Shown here piece by piece: positions 41,481 to 50,757 of a DNA stretch of 64,000 nucleotides. The translations under genes were made by a program, and so were the position numbers. Positions within the stretch are counted from its first letter, which is position 1; the number at the start of each line of letters is the position of its first letter. Location: the NCBI RefSeq assembly GCF_003058465.1, contig NZ_CP028901.1:372001-436000 (forward strand). Direction: 5' to 3'. Source of the DNA: Orrella marina (GTDB lineage: Bacteria > Pseudomonadota > Gammaproteobacteria > Burkholderiales > Burkholderiaceae_B). Below the pieces are notes generated by a model, which saw only the letters and a list, made by a program, of their open reading frames with translations, was not told where the DNA came from and did not search any database.

Positions 41481-41532
41481 AAAGGCTAGGATTAAAAATG
41501 TAGCAATCACTACATTTTTAATCCTAGCCTTT
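41481..41532. terminator. Perfect 23-bp hairpin with T-run
   Basis: AAAGGCTAGGATTAAAAATG plus TAG pairs without mismatch with its complement after a 6-nt loop (CAATCA); T residues continue to 41538 on the plus strand. It stands alone in the 500-bp gap between the TAXI receptor start and the end of the FRG-domain gene, and best suits the role of terminator for the minus-strand FRG gene (about 110 bp away) or an insulator. Its core matches the palindrome in the IS5 element at 34382-34405. Confidence 0.7.
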
Positions 41533-41639
41533 TTTTTTGCTTTGCACAACTCGTTTCTTGTGCTCCCAGGATCGTCAGGCTCCATTCGCCCGAATCAAAC
41601 CTCGGCCAGCCTCTGGTCCAAGGCTGCGTCTGGAATCGT

Positions 41640-42494
41640 TCACGACTGGCGCCGACTCTGTTGCACGGCTTCCTGCAGGAGCGGTTGCCAGATGATCTCG
41701 AGTTCCTGGTTCATGGATCGTGCAAGCCCATCGAGATCGGGCCACAGCGATGCATGGGTGATGTTCATACGATAGAGCTCGCGAATTGATTCCTGCCGCA
41801 TTTCCTGTTTGAGAATCAGCTGAACCAGCAGGCTGTCCTGTGCTTCGGCTACACGAGTCGGGTTGTTTCGCTGATTGATGTCATGAGAGGCTTGATACCC
41901 CTGCAGCAGGTGTTCGATCGACAAATGGAGTTGGCCAGGAATCACGAACAGCCCGGATTGCGCCACCAGTCGGCTATCCATTTCATCCGGTTCGCCAAAC
42001 CAGATGAGCGGGTACTCATTGCTCAGAAAATACTTTTCCAGATTGTCATTTGCACGCGGATTGATCTTGGTGCGGTTTAGCTCTGGCATGCCTGGCGGAC
42101 TGAGGTACCAGAGGGCCGGGGTATTGAGACCATAGACGGCCGCATCGCTATTGGCTGAGTGGAGTGCGAAGAAAGCTGCCACAAACGGTGATTTCGTGAA
42201 GTCCAGCAGTCGGGTCGCCGCACCGTGGTGTTGCATCATCGCCAGACAGCGCAAGGTGTTGTAGAGAATGCTGTGATCGCTGATGTGAACATGGGCCTTG
42301 CGTTTGAAGACCCGGATCGCACGTTTTTCACGGATAGACCAATCGTCGGCAGGACTGCCCAGCAGCATCAGTCGACGCGAGAGGGAACTGTAGAGCGGCA
42401 ATCCTGATTTTGATTGACCTCGAAACGCCCATTGGTCGAGTTTGGATGTTTCCTCCAGGAACTGCCGCCAGCTGAATACTTCGATGGTTTTCAT
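41640..42494 (-). CDS. FRG-domain protein
   Basis: A 284-aa soluble protein with an N-terminal FRG domain: WAFRGQSKSGLPLYSSLSRR (about residues 22-41; name-giving FRG at 24-26), then LRCLAMMQHHGAATRLLDFT and SPFVAAFFALHS (about 82-112). These are the family's conserved (MQH)HG..TRLLD(W/F) and P..A..FA motifs. The FRG domain is of unknown biochemical function; it occurs in many bacteria and phages as stand-alone genes, often in variable regions. It seems a single-gene unit, flanked by a perfect hairpin downstream and the maf gene cluster upstream. I do not infer a specific role. Confidence 0.8.
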   Translation of the reverse strand: MKTIEVFSWRQFLEETSKLDQWAFRGQSKSGLPLYSSLSRRLMLLGSPADDWSIREKRAIRVFKRKAHVHISDHSILYNTLRCLAMMQHHGAATRLLDFTKSPFVAAFFALHSANSDAAVYGLNTPALWYLSPPGMPELNRTKINPRANDNLEKYFLSNEYPLIWFGEPDEMDSRLVAQSGLFVIPGQLHLSIEHLLQGYQASHDINQRNNPTRVAEAQDSLLVQLILKQEMRQESIRELYRMNITHASLWPDLDGLARSMNQELEIIWQPLLQEAVQQSRRQS

Positions 42495-42600
42495 GACCGG
42501 TTCGGTTTGCTTGTTTTCAACGTACTGCCTGCGTCAAGACATTGCTTTGAACTTCAGGTTCGCAAGGGCAGAATGATACGAGATCTGGCATGAAACGGCT

Positions 42601-43227
42601 TCAGTCCTGATCTGGTACACGTAGCAGTCCCATCATGTGCAAGGTCTGCGTCGTCTCAAAGAGTGGCAGGCCGACAATGCCGGTATAGCTGCCTTCGATC
42701 CGGCTCACAAATCCCGCTGCGCTGCCTTGAATGCCATAGGCACCCGCTTTGCCATGCGCCTCACCGCTTGCGACATACGCCCGGATCTGCATCTCACTAA
42801 GCTCGGTAAAGGTCACTCTCGAGTGTGACAAGGCGTGCCTTGATTGTCCTTTCCAGAACACCGTTACCGCACTGAACACATCGTGCGTCTGTCCACTGAG
42901 TCTGTGCAGGATCTCACGGGCATCCTTGTCGTCTTGCGGTTTGCCCAGAATAGTCTGGTCAATCGCAACAGTCGTGTCACCACTCAAGATAGGCATATCT
43001 TCGAGCATAGGCATGTTCTTTGCAACGTGTTCCTGTGCCCGCAGGTTCTTGTCTGCGCTGGTGCGCATCACGTAGTCAATCACAGGTTCGTCTGTCAGTC
43101 GGGGTTCGTCGTCAGCCTGCTGAGGCAGGATGAGCCGGTCGACCGGAATGTGCAACTGGCGCAACAGATCCAGCCGGCGAGGGCTGGCAGAGGCCAGAAG
43201 CAATTGCGGGGCGTTCAGAATCCACAT
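42601..43227 (-). CDS. maf: Maf-family nucleotide pyrophosphatase
   Basis: About 208 aa. The N-terminal LLLASASPRRLDLLRQL is the Maf signature, followed by SADKNLRAQ, ILSGDTTVAIDQTILGKP and the C-terminal GSAAGFVSRIEGSYTGIVGLPL. Maf proteins hydrolyse non-canonical or modified nucleoside triphosphates (dTTP/UTP or m7GTP) to the monophosphate. The frame begins with GTG at 43233, but the ATG at 43227 has AGGGAG 5 nt ahead, so I prefer it. The ribosome site lies within the last codons of rlmH, so translation is probably coupled. Last gene of the purD-to-maf run. Which Maf subtype (YhdE or YceF) is not decided. Confidence 0.92.
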   Translation of the reverse strand: MWILNAPQLLLASASPRRLDLLRQLHIPVDRLILPQQADDEPRLTDEPVIDYVMRTSADKNLRAQEHVAKNMPMLEDMPILSGDTTVAIDQTILGKPQDDKDAREILHRLSGQTHDVFSAVTVFWKGQSRHALSHSRVTFTELSEMQIRAYVASGEAHGKAGAYGIQGSAAGFVSRIEGSYTGIVGLPLFETTQTLHMMGLLRVPDQD

Positions 43228-43229
43228 GG

Positions 43230-43703
43230 TCACTCCCTGTGATATGGATGATTGGTGGCAATGGAGGCAACCCGATAGATCTGTTCGATCAAGAGCACTT
43301 TCACCATGGCATGCGGTAGCGTCATGGCGGAGAGTTGAACCTTGACATCACACGACTGCTTGAACGTGGCGTCGAGTCCGTCCGGCCCTCCGATGATGAA
43401 TGCGATTTCGGGAGCCTGCAACTGAAAGCGTTCTACCAGATCGTGCAATGCCTGTGTGGTTAGCGCCTTGCCGTGCTCGTCGAGTGCTACTTTGATGCAG
43501 TTGCGACCCTTGAGGGCAGCCCCGAGTCGTTCGGCTTCGAGAGCCATGTTTTGCTGTGCCGTCTTGCCGAGCTGCCGAGGTGCCGGTTTGACCTCCCGAA
43601 GCTCCAGGTTCCATTCCGACGGCAGGCGCTTGGTGTAGGTCTGCCAGGCCAGTCTGACCCACTCCGGGGTTTTCTGACTGACTGCAAGCACCAGAATCTT
43701 CAT
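43230..43703 (-). CDS. rlmH: 23S rRNA pseudouridine(1915) N3-methyltransferase RlmH
   Basis: 157 aa, the normal size. The SPOUT-fold knot motifs are evident: IAFIIGGPDGL and the C-terminal LPHAMVKVLLIEQIYRVASI with NHPYHRE, both diagnostic. It methylates pseudouridine 1915 in helix 69 of 23S rRNA on the assembled ribosome using S-adenosylmethionine. The start overlaps the end of rsfS by 4 bp (ATGA), a pairing seen across proteobacteria. Confidence 0.96.
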   Translation of the reverse strand: MKILVLAVSQKTPEWVRLAWQTYTKRLPSEWNLELREVKPAPRQLGKTAQQNMALEAERLGAALKGRNCIKVALDEHGKALTTQALHDLVERFQLQAPEIAFIIGGPDGLDATFKQSCDVKVQLSAMTLPHAMVKVLLIEQIYRVASIATNHPYHRE

Positions 43704-44164
43704 TTGACCGTGGACTTCACCTTCCTGGCACGCGTGGAAGTCGTACTGGCTGAGGTGCTTGCTTTGGTGCTTGTGGCGCTCGCTTTGGTTGCGGTGGCGG
43801 CAGTCGCTTTGGGGGCATCGGCTCCGAGCTTCATACGCACAGGCCTGGCACCCCAGATCTCCTCGAGGTTGTAATACTCACGGATAACCGGTTGCATGAT
43901 GTGAACAACGATATCGCCAAGGTCCACCAGGACCCATTCGCCGGTGTCATCGCCTTCTCGTGCGATGACCTTGACGCCGAGCTCACGCGCCTTGTCTTCC
44001 ACACTGGATGCGAGCGCGCGCGTTTGCCGGTTGGACGTACCTGATGCGATGACGACTCTGTCAAACAGACTCGTCTGCTCGGTCGTGTTGAAGACCTTGA
44101 TGTTCTGTGCCTTGACATCTTCAAGTGCGTCAACAACAGCACGTTGCAGTTTGCGAATATCCAT
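43700..44164 (-). CDS. rsfS: Ribosome silencing factor RsfS
   Basis: 154 aa. The DUF143 core covers about residues 1-112 (LQRAVVDALEDVKAQNIKVF, VIASGTSNRQTRALA, GEWVLVDLGDIVVHIMQP, YYNLEEIWG). It binds L14 of the large subunit and blocks joining to the small subunit under starvation. Beyond the core is a 40-residue low-complexity tail of Ala, Thr, Ser and Lys (for example KATAATATKASATSTKAST), longer than in E. coli and typical of Burkholderiales proteins. Nine bp after nadD. Confidence 0.95.
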   Translation of the reverse strand: MDIRKLQRAVVDALEDVKAQNIKVFNTTEQTSLFDRVVIASGTSNRQTRALASSVEDKARELGVKVIAREGDDTGEWVLVDLGDIVVHIMQPVIREYYNLEEIWGARPVRMKLGADAPKATAATATKASATSTKASTSASTTSTRARKVKSTVK

Positions 44165-44173
44165 GTATTGAGA

Positions 44174-44773
44174 TTACTCCTGGCCTGATTTCTCGTAAAG
44201 CTTGTGTTGTTTGATGTAGTGCGCCACAGCAGGATCGACCAGCTCGTCGAATGACTCGCCACTGGCAATGCGTTGTCGCAAGTCATTGGCTGATACGTCC
44301 ATGGGCTCGAAAGGCAGGAATTCCACACAGGCCCGTCCTTGCTCGATTTGCTGTGCAAGGGGTGCGGGGATCTCGGGGCTGACTCCGGGTCGGGCAGCAA
44401 CCAGCAAGGTCACTCGCTGGGCAACATCGCTCCAGCGATGCCAGCTGCAAAAGTTGGCCAGTTGATCGGAGCCTAGAATCCAGTAGTACGTGTGTTTCGG
44501 GCTCAGATTCTCAAGGGTGTCGATGGTGTAGGTCGCCCCTGAGCGTTCAAGCTCCATCCGGTTCATGCTCAGAGCCGCGATGCCATTGATCGCGATCTCG
44601 ATCATCTCGGCCCGCTGCTGCGGGGTCGCATGCAGGGAAGGCTTTTGCCAGGGTTGCCCGGCGGGTATGAGCTGAACCTCGTCAAGGTGGCGATTGTGAA
44701 GGGCTGCCAGCGCGAGCGCAATGTGAGCCTTGTGAATCGGATCGAAACTGCCTCCTAGCAGACCAATACGCAT
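44174..44773 (-). CDS. nadD: Nicotinate-nucleotide adenylyltransferase
   Basis: 199 aa with the nucleotidyltransferase motif LLGGSFDPIHKAHIALA at the N-terminus, YTIDTLENL and YWILGSDQLANFCSWHRW in the middle, and the C-terminal SANDLRQRIASGE (the ISSTxIR-type motif). It joins NaMN and ATP to deaminated NAD, the step after NadC. The stop of hemF and this start share one base (TAATG), so translation is coupled. Note that NaMN is also the product of the nadC-like gene at 37.3 kb. Confidence 0.95.
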   Translation of the reverse strand: MRIGLLGGSFDPIHKAHIALALAALHNRHLDEVQLIPAGQPWQKPSLHATPQQRAEMIEIAINGIAALSMNRMELERSGATYTIDTLENLSPKHTYYWILGSDQLANFCSWHRWSDVAQRVTLLVAARPGVSPEIPAPLAQQIEQGRACVEFLPFEPMDVSANDLRQRIASGESFDELVDPAVAHYIKQHKLYEKSGQE

Positions 44774-45726
44774 TAAAACCAGTCCCTGGGTTTGAGATAA
44801 TCGTAAAGTTTTGCTTCGGGACTGCCCGGCTCGGCGTGCCAGTCATAGCGCCAGTTGGCAACCGGCGGCATGGATAGCAGGATCGACTCCGTGCGACCAC
44901 CGGATTGAAGTCCGAACAGGGTGCCCCGGTCAAAAACCAGATTGAATTCCACATAGCGTCCGCGGCGGTACAGTTGAAACTCGCGCTCACGCTCACCATA
45001 TGGAAAGTCCCGTCGTTTTACCACGATGGGCAGGTAGGCGTGAAGAAATGCATCGCCGACCGAGCGCGTGATGGCAAACGATTTCTCGAATCCGGGCTCA
45101 TTCAAGTCGTCAAAGAACACACCGCCCACACCACGGGTCTCGTCCCGGTGCTTCAGATAGAAATACTCGTCGCACCAGCGCTTGTAGGCTGGATAGAGTA
45201 TCGGGTCGTGGGCATCGAGCGCCTCTTTGCAGCTCCGGTGAAAGTGCTGAACATCTTCTTCAAACACATAGTAGGGCGTGAGATCCATGCCGCCACCAAA
45301 CCAGAAGATGTCGCGGTCAGTCGTGCCTGGCGCAGCGTATGCAACGAACATCCGAACGTTCATGTGCGTGGTTGGCACGAAAGGGTTTTCGGGGTGCAGC
45401 ACCATGGAAACGCCCATGGCTTCCCATCGCCGCCCGGCAACCATGGGACGGTGAGCCGTGGCCGATGCCGGCAGCTGATCCCCCATCACATGACTGAACA
45501 GTACCCCCGCGCGCTCAAAAAGCGTTGCATTTTCTGTGAGTCTTGATATGCCACCACCGCCCTCGGGGCGTATCCACTGATCAGTCCGGAAGGCGGAACC
45601 GTCAGCCGCTTCCAGGGCAGACACGATACGGTTTTGCAATCCCAGAAAATACTGGTGCACGGCTGGCACATCGACTTTCATGTCGGGCGTTTGTTCTGAG
45701 GTGTTCAACGCTTGATTGCTCGCCAC
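44773..45726 (-). CDS. hemF: Oxygen-dependent coproporphyrinogen III oxidase
   Basis: 317 aa, the standard size. Diagnostic stretches are SVMGDQ-like [46 protein letters not shown], and [18 protein letters not shown], then [20 protein letters not shown]. It oxidatively decarboxylates coproporphyrinogen III to protoporphyrinogen IX in haem synthesis, requiring O2, so the organism can live aerobically. The start overlaps the purD 3' end by 22 bp; a downstream ATG (MKVDVPAV) could remove the overlap. Confidence 0.96.
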   Translation of the reverse strand: MASNQALNTSEQTPDMKVDVPAVHQYFLGLQNRIVSALEAADGSAFRTDQWIRPEGGGGISRLTENATLFERAGVLFSHVMGDQLPASATAHRPMVAGRRWEAMGVSMVLHPENPFVPTTHMNVRMFVAYAAPGTTDRDIFWFGGGMDLTPYYVFEEDVQHFHRSCKEALDAHDPILYPAYKRWCDEYFYLKHRDETRGVGGVFFDDLNEPGFEKSFAITRSVGDAFLHAYLPIVVKRRDFPYGEREREFQLYRRGRYVEFNLVFDRGTLFGLQSGGRTESILLSMPPVANWRYDWHAEPGSPEAKLYDYLKPRDWF

Positions 45727-46994
45727 GCGATGTCCTTTCTGTACTGCGCACCCTCAAACGAGATCCTTTCCAGGGCTGTGTAGGCGCGTTCACGCGCCGC
45801 CTGCACAGAGTCACCAAGTGCCGTTACACATAAAACCCGTCCGGAGCTGGTTTGCACGTTGCCGTCCACTAGCGCCGTTCCCGCATGAAATACCACCATT
45901 TCGTCGCGTGCGTCCATGACCTCACGTAGCCCGTGAATCACGTCACCAGTGCGTACTTTGCCTGGATAACCCGCACTGGCCATCACTACGCCGAGTGCCG
46001 TGCGCGGATCCCATTGCAGTGAGATCTGGTCGAGCGTGCCAGCCACCGCCGCTTGCACGGCATCAAGAAGGTCGCTTTGCAGGCGCATCATGATGGGTTG
46101 CGTTTCGGGATCCCCCATTCTGCAGTTGAATTCGAGCACACCGATCGGGCGTGTTTCATCGTCGCCGTCACCAATCATGACGCCGGCATACAGAAAACCC
46201 CGGTAGGAGATTCCGTCTGCTGCCATGCCAGCAATCGTGGGTTCGATGACTTCCTTCATGATGCGCTCATGCAGGACCGGGCTGACAACCGGCGCCGGGG
46301 AGTAGGCTCCCATTCCACCTGTATTCGGGCCTTGATCCCCGTCGAGCAATCGCTTGTGATCCTGACTGCTGGCCAGGGGCAGGATGTGTTTGCCGTCGGC
46401 CATGACAATGAAACTGGCTTCCTCTCCGGTCAGGCATGCTTCGATGACCACGCGCGCACCGGCCTGGCCAAGTGAACTGTCACCCAGCATCGCCTGAACA
46501 GCATCATGGGCTTCCTGAACCGTGGTGGCCACGACCACACCTTTGCCCGCAGCCAGTCCGTCGGCCTTGATGACAATCGGTGCGCCTTGCTCATCAATGT
46601 ACGCATGCGCCTTGACCGGATCGGTGAAGGTTTCGTAGGCCGCAGTCGGGATGCCATGGCGCAGCATGAACTGCTTCGCAAAATCCTTGGAGCTTTCCAG
46701 TTGAGCTGCTGCCCGCGTTGGCCCGAAGATGGGCAGTCCGGCGGCTTCGAATGCATCGACCACACCCGCAGCGAGCGGGGCCTCTGGGCCAACCACGGTC
46801 AGTCCCACGTTCTCGCGGCGAGCCAGTTCAACCAGTTCCTGCGGTGTGTGGGCATCAACGTTGGTTACGTTGTCCATGGTGGCTGTCCCGCCATTGCCAG
46901 GGGCAACCAGAACATGGGAAACGCGGGGAGACTTTAGCAAGCGCCAGGTGAGCGCGTGCTCGCGGCCTCCCGAACCGATGACAAGCAGTTTCAT
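45705..46994 (-). CDS. purD: Phosphoribosylamine-glycine ligase
   Basis: 429 aa. The N-terminal domain has [18 protein letters not shown]. The ATP-grasp core has [38 protein letters not shown], and [13 protein letters not shown], followed by GFLYAGVMI and [19 protein letters not shown]. The C-terminal domain ends with the standard A.A/Y-type segment. It makes glycinamide ribonucleotide in purine synthesis. Probably the first gene of the purD-hemF-nadD-rsfS-rlmH-maf run, 9 bp after yebC on the same strand. Confidence 0.97.
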   Translation of the reverse strand: MKLLVIGSGGREHALTWRLLKSPRVSHVLVAPGNGGTATMDNVTNVDAHTPQELVELARRENVGLTVVGPEAPLAAGVVDAFEAAGLPIFGPTRAAAQLESSKDFAKQFMLRHGIPTAAYETFTDPVKAHAYIDEQGAPIVIKADGLAAGKGVVVATTVQEAHDAVQAMLGDSSLGQAGARVVIEACLTGEEASFIVMADGKHILPLASSQDHKRLLDGDQGPNTGGMGAYSPAPVVSPVLHERIMKEVIEPTIAGMAADGISYRGFLYAGVMIGDGDDETRPIGVLEFNCRMGDPETQPIMMRLQSDLLDAVQAAVAGTLDQISLQWDPRTALGVVMASAGYPGKVRTGDVIHGLREVMDARDEMVVFHAGTALVDGNVQTSSGRVLCVTALGDSVQAARERAYTALERISFEGAQYRKDIAWRAIKR

Positions 46995-47003
46995 AAACTA
47001 AAG

Positions 47004-47735
47004 TTATTCCTCGTTGGGCATGACTGCATTGGTGTATACCTCTTGAACATCATCAAGAGACTCAAGTGCATCCAGCAGTTTCTGCATTTTGATCGCGTCA
47101 TCGCCCTCAAGCGTGACTTCGTTTTCTGGCTTCATGATGACATCGGCCATCTCGGGCGTCAGATCATTGGCTTCGAATGCCTGCTTGACCGCAGTGTAGG
47201 CGCCGGGCTCGCAGATGACCTCGACCATGCCTTCATCGTCGGTCACGACATCGTCCGCACCCGATTCAAGCGCCACTTCCATCACAGCGTCTTCGGACGT
47301 GCCAGGCGCAAAAAAGAACTGGCCGCAGTGTTTGAACATGTACGCCACGCAACCGTCCTGGCCAAGATTGCCGCCATTCTTGGTGAACGCGTGGCGAACA
47401 TCGGCAACAGTCCGGGTCCGGTTGTCAGTCATGCAGTCGACAATGACCGCCGCACCGCCCACACCGTATCCTTCGTAACGGATCTCGTCGTAGTTGTCAC
47501 TGTCTGCGCCACCCGCACCGCGCTGGATGGCGCGCTGAATATTATCTTTGGGCATGTTGGCCGCGGTGGCCTTGTCCCAGGCCATGCGCAGCCGCGGGTT
47601 TGTTTCAGGATCTGCGCCGCCGGCTCTGGCTGCGACCGTGACCTCACGTATGATCTTGGTCCAGAGTTTGCCGCGTTTGGCGTCCTGGCGTCCCTTGCGA
47701 TGCTGGATGTTGGCCCACTTGCTATGACCCGCCAT
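47004..47735 (-). CDS. yebC: YebC/PmpR-family protein
   Basis: About 243 aa. The start [20 protein letters not shown] is the invariant family N-terminus, so I place the start at 47735 rather than 47768. Other conserved pieces are [38 protein letters not shown] and [18 protein letters not shown] [14 protein letters not shown]. Long annotated as a transcriptional regulator; recent work implicates the family in translation of proline-rich stretches on the ribosome. Same strand as purD and separated by 9 bp. Confidence 0.95.
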   Translation of the reverse strand: MAGHSKWANIQHRKGRQDAKRGKLWTKIIREVTVAARAGGADPETNPRLRMAWDKATAANMPKDNIQRAIQRGAGGADSDNYDEIRYEGYGVGGAAVIVDCMTDNRTRTVADVRHAFTKNGGNLGQDGCVAYMFKHCGQFFFAPGTSEDAVMEVALESGADDVVTDDEGMVEVICEPGAYTAVKQAFEANDLTPEMADVIMKPENEVTLEGDDAIKMQKLLDALESLDDVQEVYTNAVMPNEE

Positions 47736-47975
47736 ATGTGTATTCGTCTGTTTTGATGAAACCCCCATTCTAGCGCGACAAGCCCACTGATTGCTTGGGC
47801 CGTTTCGGGTCTTGAAGAATCGAGTCGACTCGAACTTTTCCTGGTCATCGGGTTACGCACCAGTGTTCAATTCGTGCGCCATGCGATATCTTGGCGTTCT
47901 GTACAGAAATTACGTCACGATGGCGTCCTGGCCGGGTTTCCGGCAAGTGCAGGTCAACATCAATCTGGAGCACGC

Positions 47976-48962
47976 ATGTCTACACTTACCAAAGCAATCC
48001 GCATCGAACAGAACGGTGGACCCGAGGTCCTCACGATGATGGAAATCGAGGTTCCGGCCCCCGCGGACAACGAGATCACCATCAAGCAGCACGCAGCTGG
48101 TCTGAACTTTATTGATATCTATTTCAGAACCGGTCTCTACAAGTCTCCTTTGCCGCACGGGCTGGGTTTTGAAGGGGCAGGCGAGGTTGCCGCGGTCGGC
48201 AAGAATGTCACGCATCTGAAGGTGGGTGACCGCGTTGCCTACGGCCAGAGCCCGATTGGCGCCTATGCGTACGTGCGTAACGTACCCGCAGCCCAGGTCG
48301 TCAAGTTACCAGACGGCATTTCTTACGAGCAGGCTGCTGCCATCATGCTCAAGGGTCTGACTGTTCAGTATCTGTTTCGCCAGACTTACCGCATCAAGGA
48401 AGGGGAGACCATTCTCTTTCACGCAGCCGCCGGCGGTGTTGGTCTGATCGCCTGTCAGTGGGCCAAGGCGCTTGGCGTGAAGCTGATCGGTACAGCCTCC
48501 AGCCAGGAGAAGATGGATCTCGCACTGGAACACGGTGCCTGGAAAATGATCAACTACTCGACCGAGAATGTGCCTGAGCGGGTGCTGGAGTTGACCGATG
48601 GCAAGAAAGTACCAGTTGTTTACGACGGCGTTGGCAAGAGTACCTGGGAAATGTCACTTGACAGCCTCCAGCCGCGTGGTCTGCTGGTCAGTTATGGCAA
48701 TGCCTCTGGTGCAGTCGAAGGCGTGAATCTTGGCATCCTGGCAGCCAAGGGCTCACTGTACGTGACCCGTCCTACACTCGCCGTGCACGTCAATACTGCC
48801 GAGAAGATGCAGGCCGCAGCGGACGAACTGTTTGACCTGGTCGTTCAAGGCAAGATCAAGGTGCGTATTGACCAGCGCTATCGACTGGAAGAAGCTGCGC
48901 AGGCTCAGGAAGCTCTGGCCGCCAGAAAGACCACAGGTGCTTCTGTGTTTGTGCTGGACTGA
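47976..48962 (+). CDS. qor: Zinc-independent quinone oxidoreductase (MDR family)
   Basis: 328 aa, similar to E. coli QorA in size and motifs: AAGLNFIDIYFRTGLYKSPL, GFEGAGEVAAVGKNV, GDRVAYGQSPIGAYA, and the NADPH-binding HAAAGGVGLIACQWAKALG. It lacks the zinc-ligand pattern of alcohol dehydrogenases. It likely reduces quinones with NADPH. The frame is open from 47874, but the ATG at 47976 has GGAG 6-9 nt upstream and matches the family N-terminus. It is divergent from yebC. A small gene follows at 49027. Confidence 0.92.
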   Translation: MSTLTKAIRIEQNGGPEVLTMMEIEVPAPADNEITIKQHAAGLNFIDIYFRTGLYKSPLPHGLGFEGAGEVAAVGKNVTHLKVGDRVAYGQSPIGAYAYVRNVPAAQVVKLPDGISYEQAAAIMLKGLTVQYLFRQTYRIKEGETILFHAAAGGVGLIACQWAKALGVKLIGTASSQEKMDLALEHGAWKMINYSTENVPERVLELTDGKKVPVVYDGVGKSTWEMSLDSLQPRGLLVSYGNASGAVEGVNLGILAAKGSLYVTRPTLAVHVNTAEKMQAAADELFDLVVQGKIKVRIDQRYRLEEAAQAQEALAARKTTGASVFVLD

Positions 48963-49026
48963 TTGCACGACACCGTCAGATCCGCCCGCGTGCTCGATTG
49001 GGCGCGTGGGTGCTGGAGGGCAGGTC

Positions 49027-49533
49027 ATGTCAGATGGCAATCACCATGGCAGCCTGGGCCGCAGAGGATTGCCTTTGCTGCATGATCGCGTCGTCGGACT
49101 GGTTCTGATGCGCGGACGGATTTCTGGTTGTGCCTTGACGGGCGAACTGGATCAGGATGGCGTTGCCCGGGAGTGGACGTTTCCCGACACGCAAGACGGT
49201 CAGGCAGCGCTGTTATCCTGGATCCAGGCTGATCCACCCGAAATCATTGCAGTTGAAAGCCTGCGAAGTCCTGTTGCGAACGCTGGTCGATCCAGAGAAC
49301 CGTTTATTGACGAGGCCCTCTGCAAGGCCCTTCGGAACGTCTTTTTGATGAGAGGCGAGCGCATCGCATCAACGGATCCTGTGCAAAGCAGGGTGAGCGA
49401 GGTTCTTCTTGTCGATACGCACTACTTCAAACGCGTGCCGGCCCGACCAGCGGATGTCAGTGATGCCAGGTGGCTGGCCTGGCTGGTCGGGCACGGTCTG
49501 TATCGCACGCTGGAGAAATCCATGGCAAGGTGA
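49027..49533 (+). CDS. Unrecognised protein of about 168 aa
   Basis: The frame is open well upstream, but ATG 49027 has GGAGG 7-11 nt ahead and avoids overlap with the quinone oxidoreductase gene, which ends 64 bp earlier. The product is soluble, without signal peptide or membrane segments. The first half has two strand-like stretches (RVVGLVLMRGRISGCALTGEL and PPEIIAVESLRSPVAN, each shown up to 20 residues), vaguely like the beta-alpha start of an RNase H-like fold, but no clear catalytic motif. The end (DARWLAWLVGHGLYRTLEKS) is helical. Codon use is similar to neighbours, which supports coding. I do not assign a function. Confidence 0.6.
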   Translation: MSDGNHHGSLGRRGLPLLHDRVVGLVLMRGRISGCALTGELDQDGVAREWTFPDTQDGQAALLSWIQADPPEIIAVESLRSPVANAGRSREPFIDEALCKALRNVFLMRGERIASTDPVQSRVSEVLLVDTHYFKRVPARPADVSDARWLAWLVGHGLYRTLEKSMAR

Positions 49534-49622
49534 AGACCGCAGAGTGGCACGACACGGCAGGCCCCTGATGCGCTCTGTCGTGCAGCCTCACCCGGTGCTC
49601 GCCCTGTTACATCAGAGTGAGT

Positions 49623-50651
49623 TCACTTCGCCTGATCAGCTTCGAGGTGGTAGCGTGTAACGCGCTCGACTTCTTCCTTTGACCCCATGACGACACTGAC
49701 GCGTTCGTGAAGTCCCTGTGGCTGAATGTCCATGATGCGCGTGCGACCGTTGGTGGACATGCCGCCCGCCTGTTCGACCAGAAATGACATGGGGTTGGCC
49801 TCATACATCAGGCGCAGTTTGCCCGGCTTGTTCGGGTCTCTGGCATCCCAGGGGTACATGAATACACCCCCGCGAATAATCAGACGATGAACGTCAGCCA
49901 CCATCGAGGCAATCCAGCGCATGTTGAAGTTCTTGCCACGAGGACCTTCCGTGCCAGCCAGGCACTCGTCGATGTAACGGTTGACGGGCTTCTCCCAGTG
50001 ACGGGTATTCGACATGTTGATGGCAAACTCGCTGGTTTGCTCAGGGATGGTCAAGTCCTCGTGCGTGAGCACCCATGAGCCCATCTCCCGATCGAGCGTG
50101 AAGCCCACCACACCCTCGCCAACCGTGAGGACCAGCATAGTCTGCGGGCCATAGATTGCGTAGCCTGCTGCGACCTGGGTATGTCCTGGCTGCATGAAGT
50201 CGGCCTCGCAGATGTCGCGGCCAGAGGCATCGGCTGGTGCCTTGATTACAGAAAAAATGGTGCCGATCGACACGTTGACGTCAATGTTCGAGGAGCCATC
50301 GAGCGGATCGAACAGCAGCAGATATTCGCCTTTGGGGTAGCGATTGGGAATCAGGTAGATCGCCTCCATCTCTTCTGATGCCATGGCAGCCAGGTGGCCA
50401 CCCCACTCGTTGGCTTCAAGGAGATACTCATTGGAGATCACATCGAGCTTTTTCTGGACTTCGCCCTGAATATTCTCGGTCCCGAGACTGCCCAGTACAC
50501 CACCAAGCGCACCTTTGCTGACATGGTGGCTGATGGTCTTGCAGGCACGTGAAACAATTTCGATCAGCAGGCGAAGCTCTGGCGGCAAGGCTTTGTCAGT
50601 ACGTTGTTTCTCGACGAGGTACTGGGTGAGGGAAGTTCTTTTCTTGTTCAT
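49623..50651 (-). CDS. fbp: Class 1 fructose-1,6-bisphosphatase
   Basis: 342 aa, the usual size. The metal-binding active-site motif [20 protein letters not shown] (near residue 115) is perfect, with ASEEMEAIY before it, and [21 protein letters not shown] with the substrate-binding Lys/Tyr near the C-terminus. It removes the 1-phosphate in gluconeogenesis, and in the Calvin cycle where present (no sign here). Just downstream, on the same strand, of pepN by 106 bp. Confidence 0.97.
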   Translation of the reverse strand: MNKKRTSLTQYLVEKQRTDKALPPELRLLIEIVSRACKTISHHVSKGALGGVLGSLGTENIQGEVQKKLDVISNEYLLEANEWGGHLAAMASEEMEAIYLIPNRYPKGEYLLLFDPLDGSSNIDVNVSIGTIFSVIKAPADASGRDICEADFMQPGHTQVAAGYAIYGPQTMLVLTVGEGVVGFTLDREMGSWVLTHEDLTIPEQTSEFAINMSNTRHWEKPVNRYIDECLAGTEGPRGKNFNMRWIASMVADVHRLIIRGGVFMYPWDARDPNKPGKLRLMYEANPMSFLVEQAGGMSTNGRTRIMDIQPQGLHERVSVVMGSKEEVERVTRYHLEADQAK

Positions 50652-50757
50652 CGTGGGGTCACTCGTTTAAAGCTTGTTGGTTCAACAGGAAACCGCATTC
50701 ATCAGGTGATCAGGCCCGGGGATATCCTCCCCAAGCCTGAAAAGGCCGGCATGGTCG

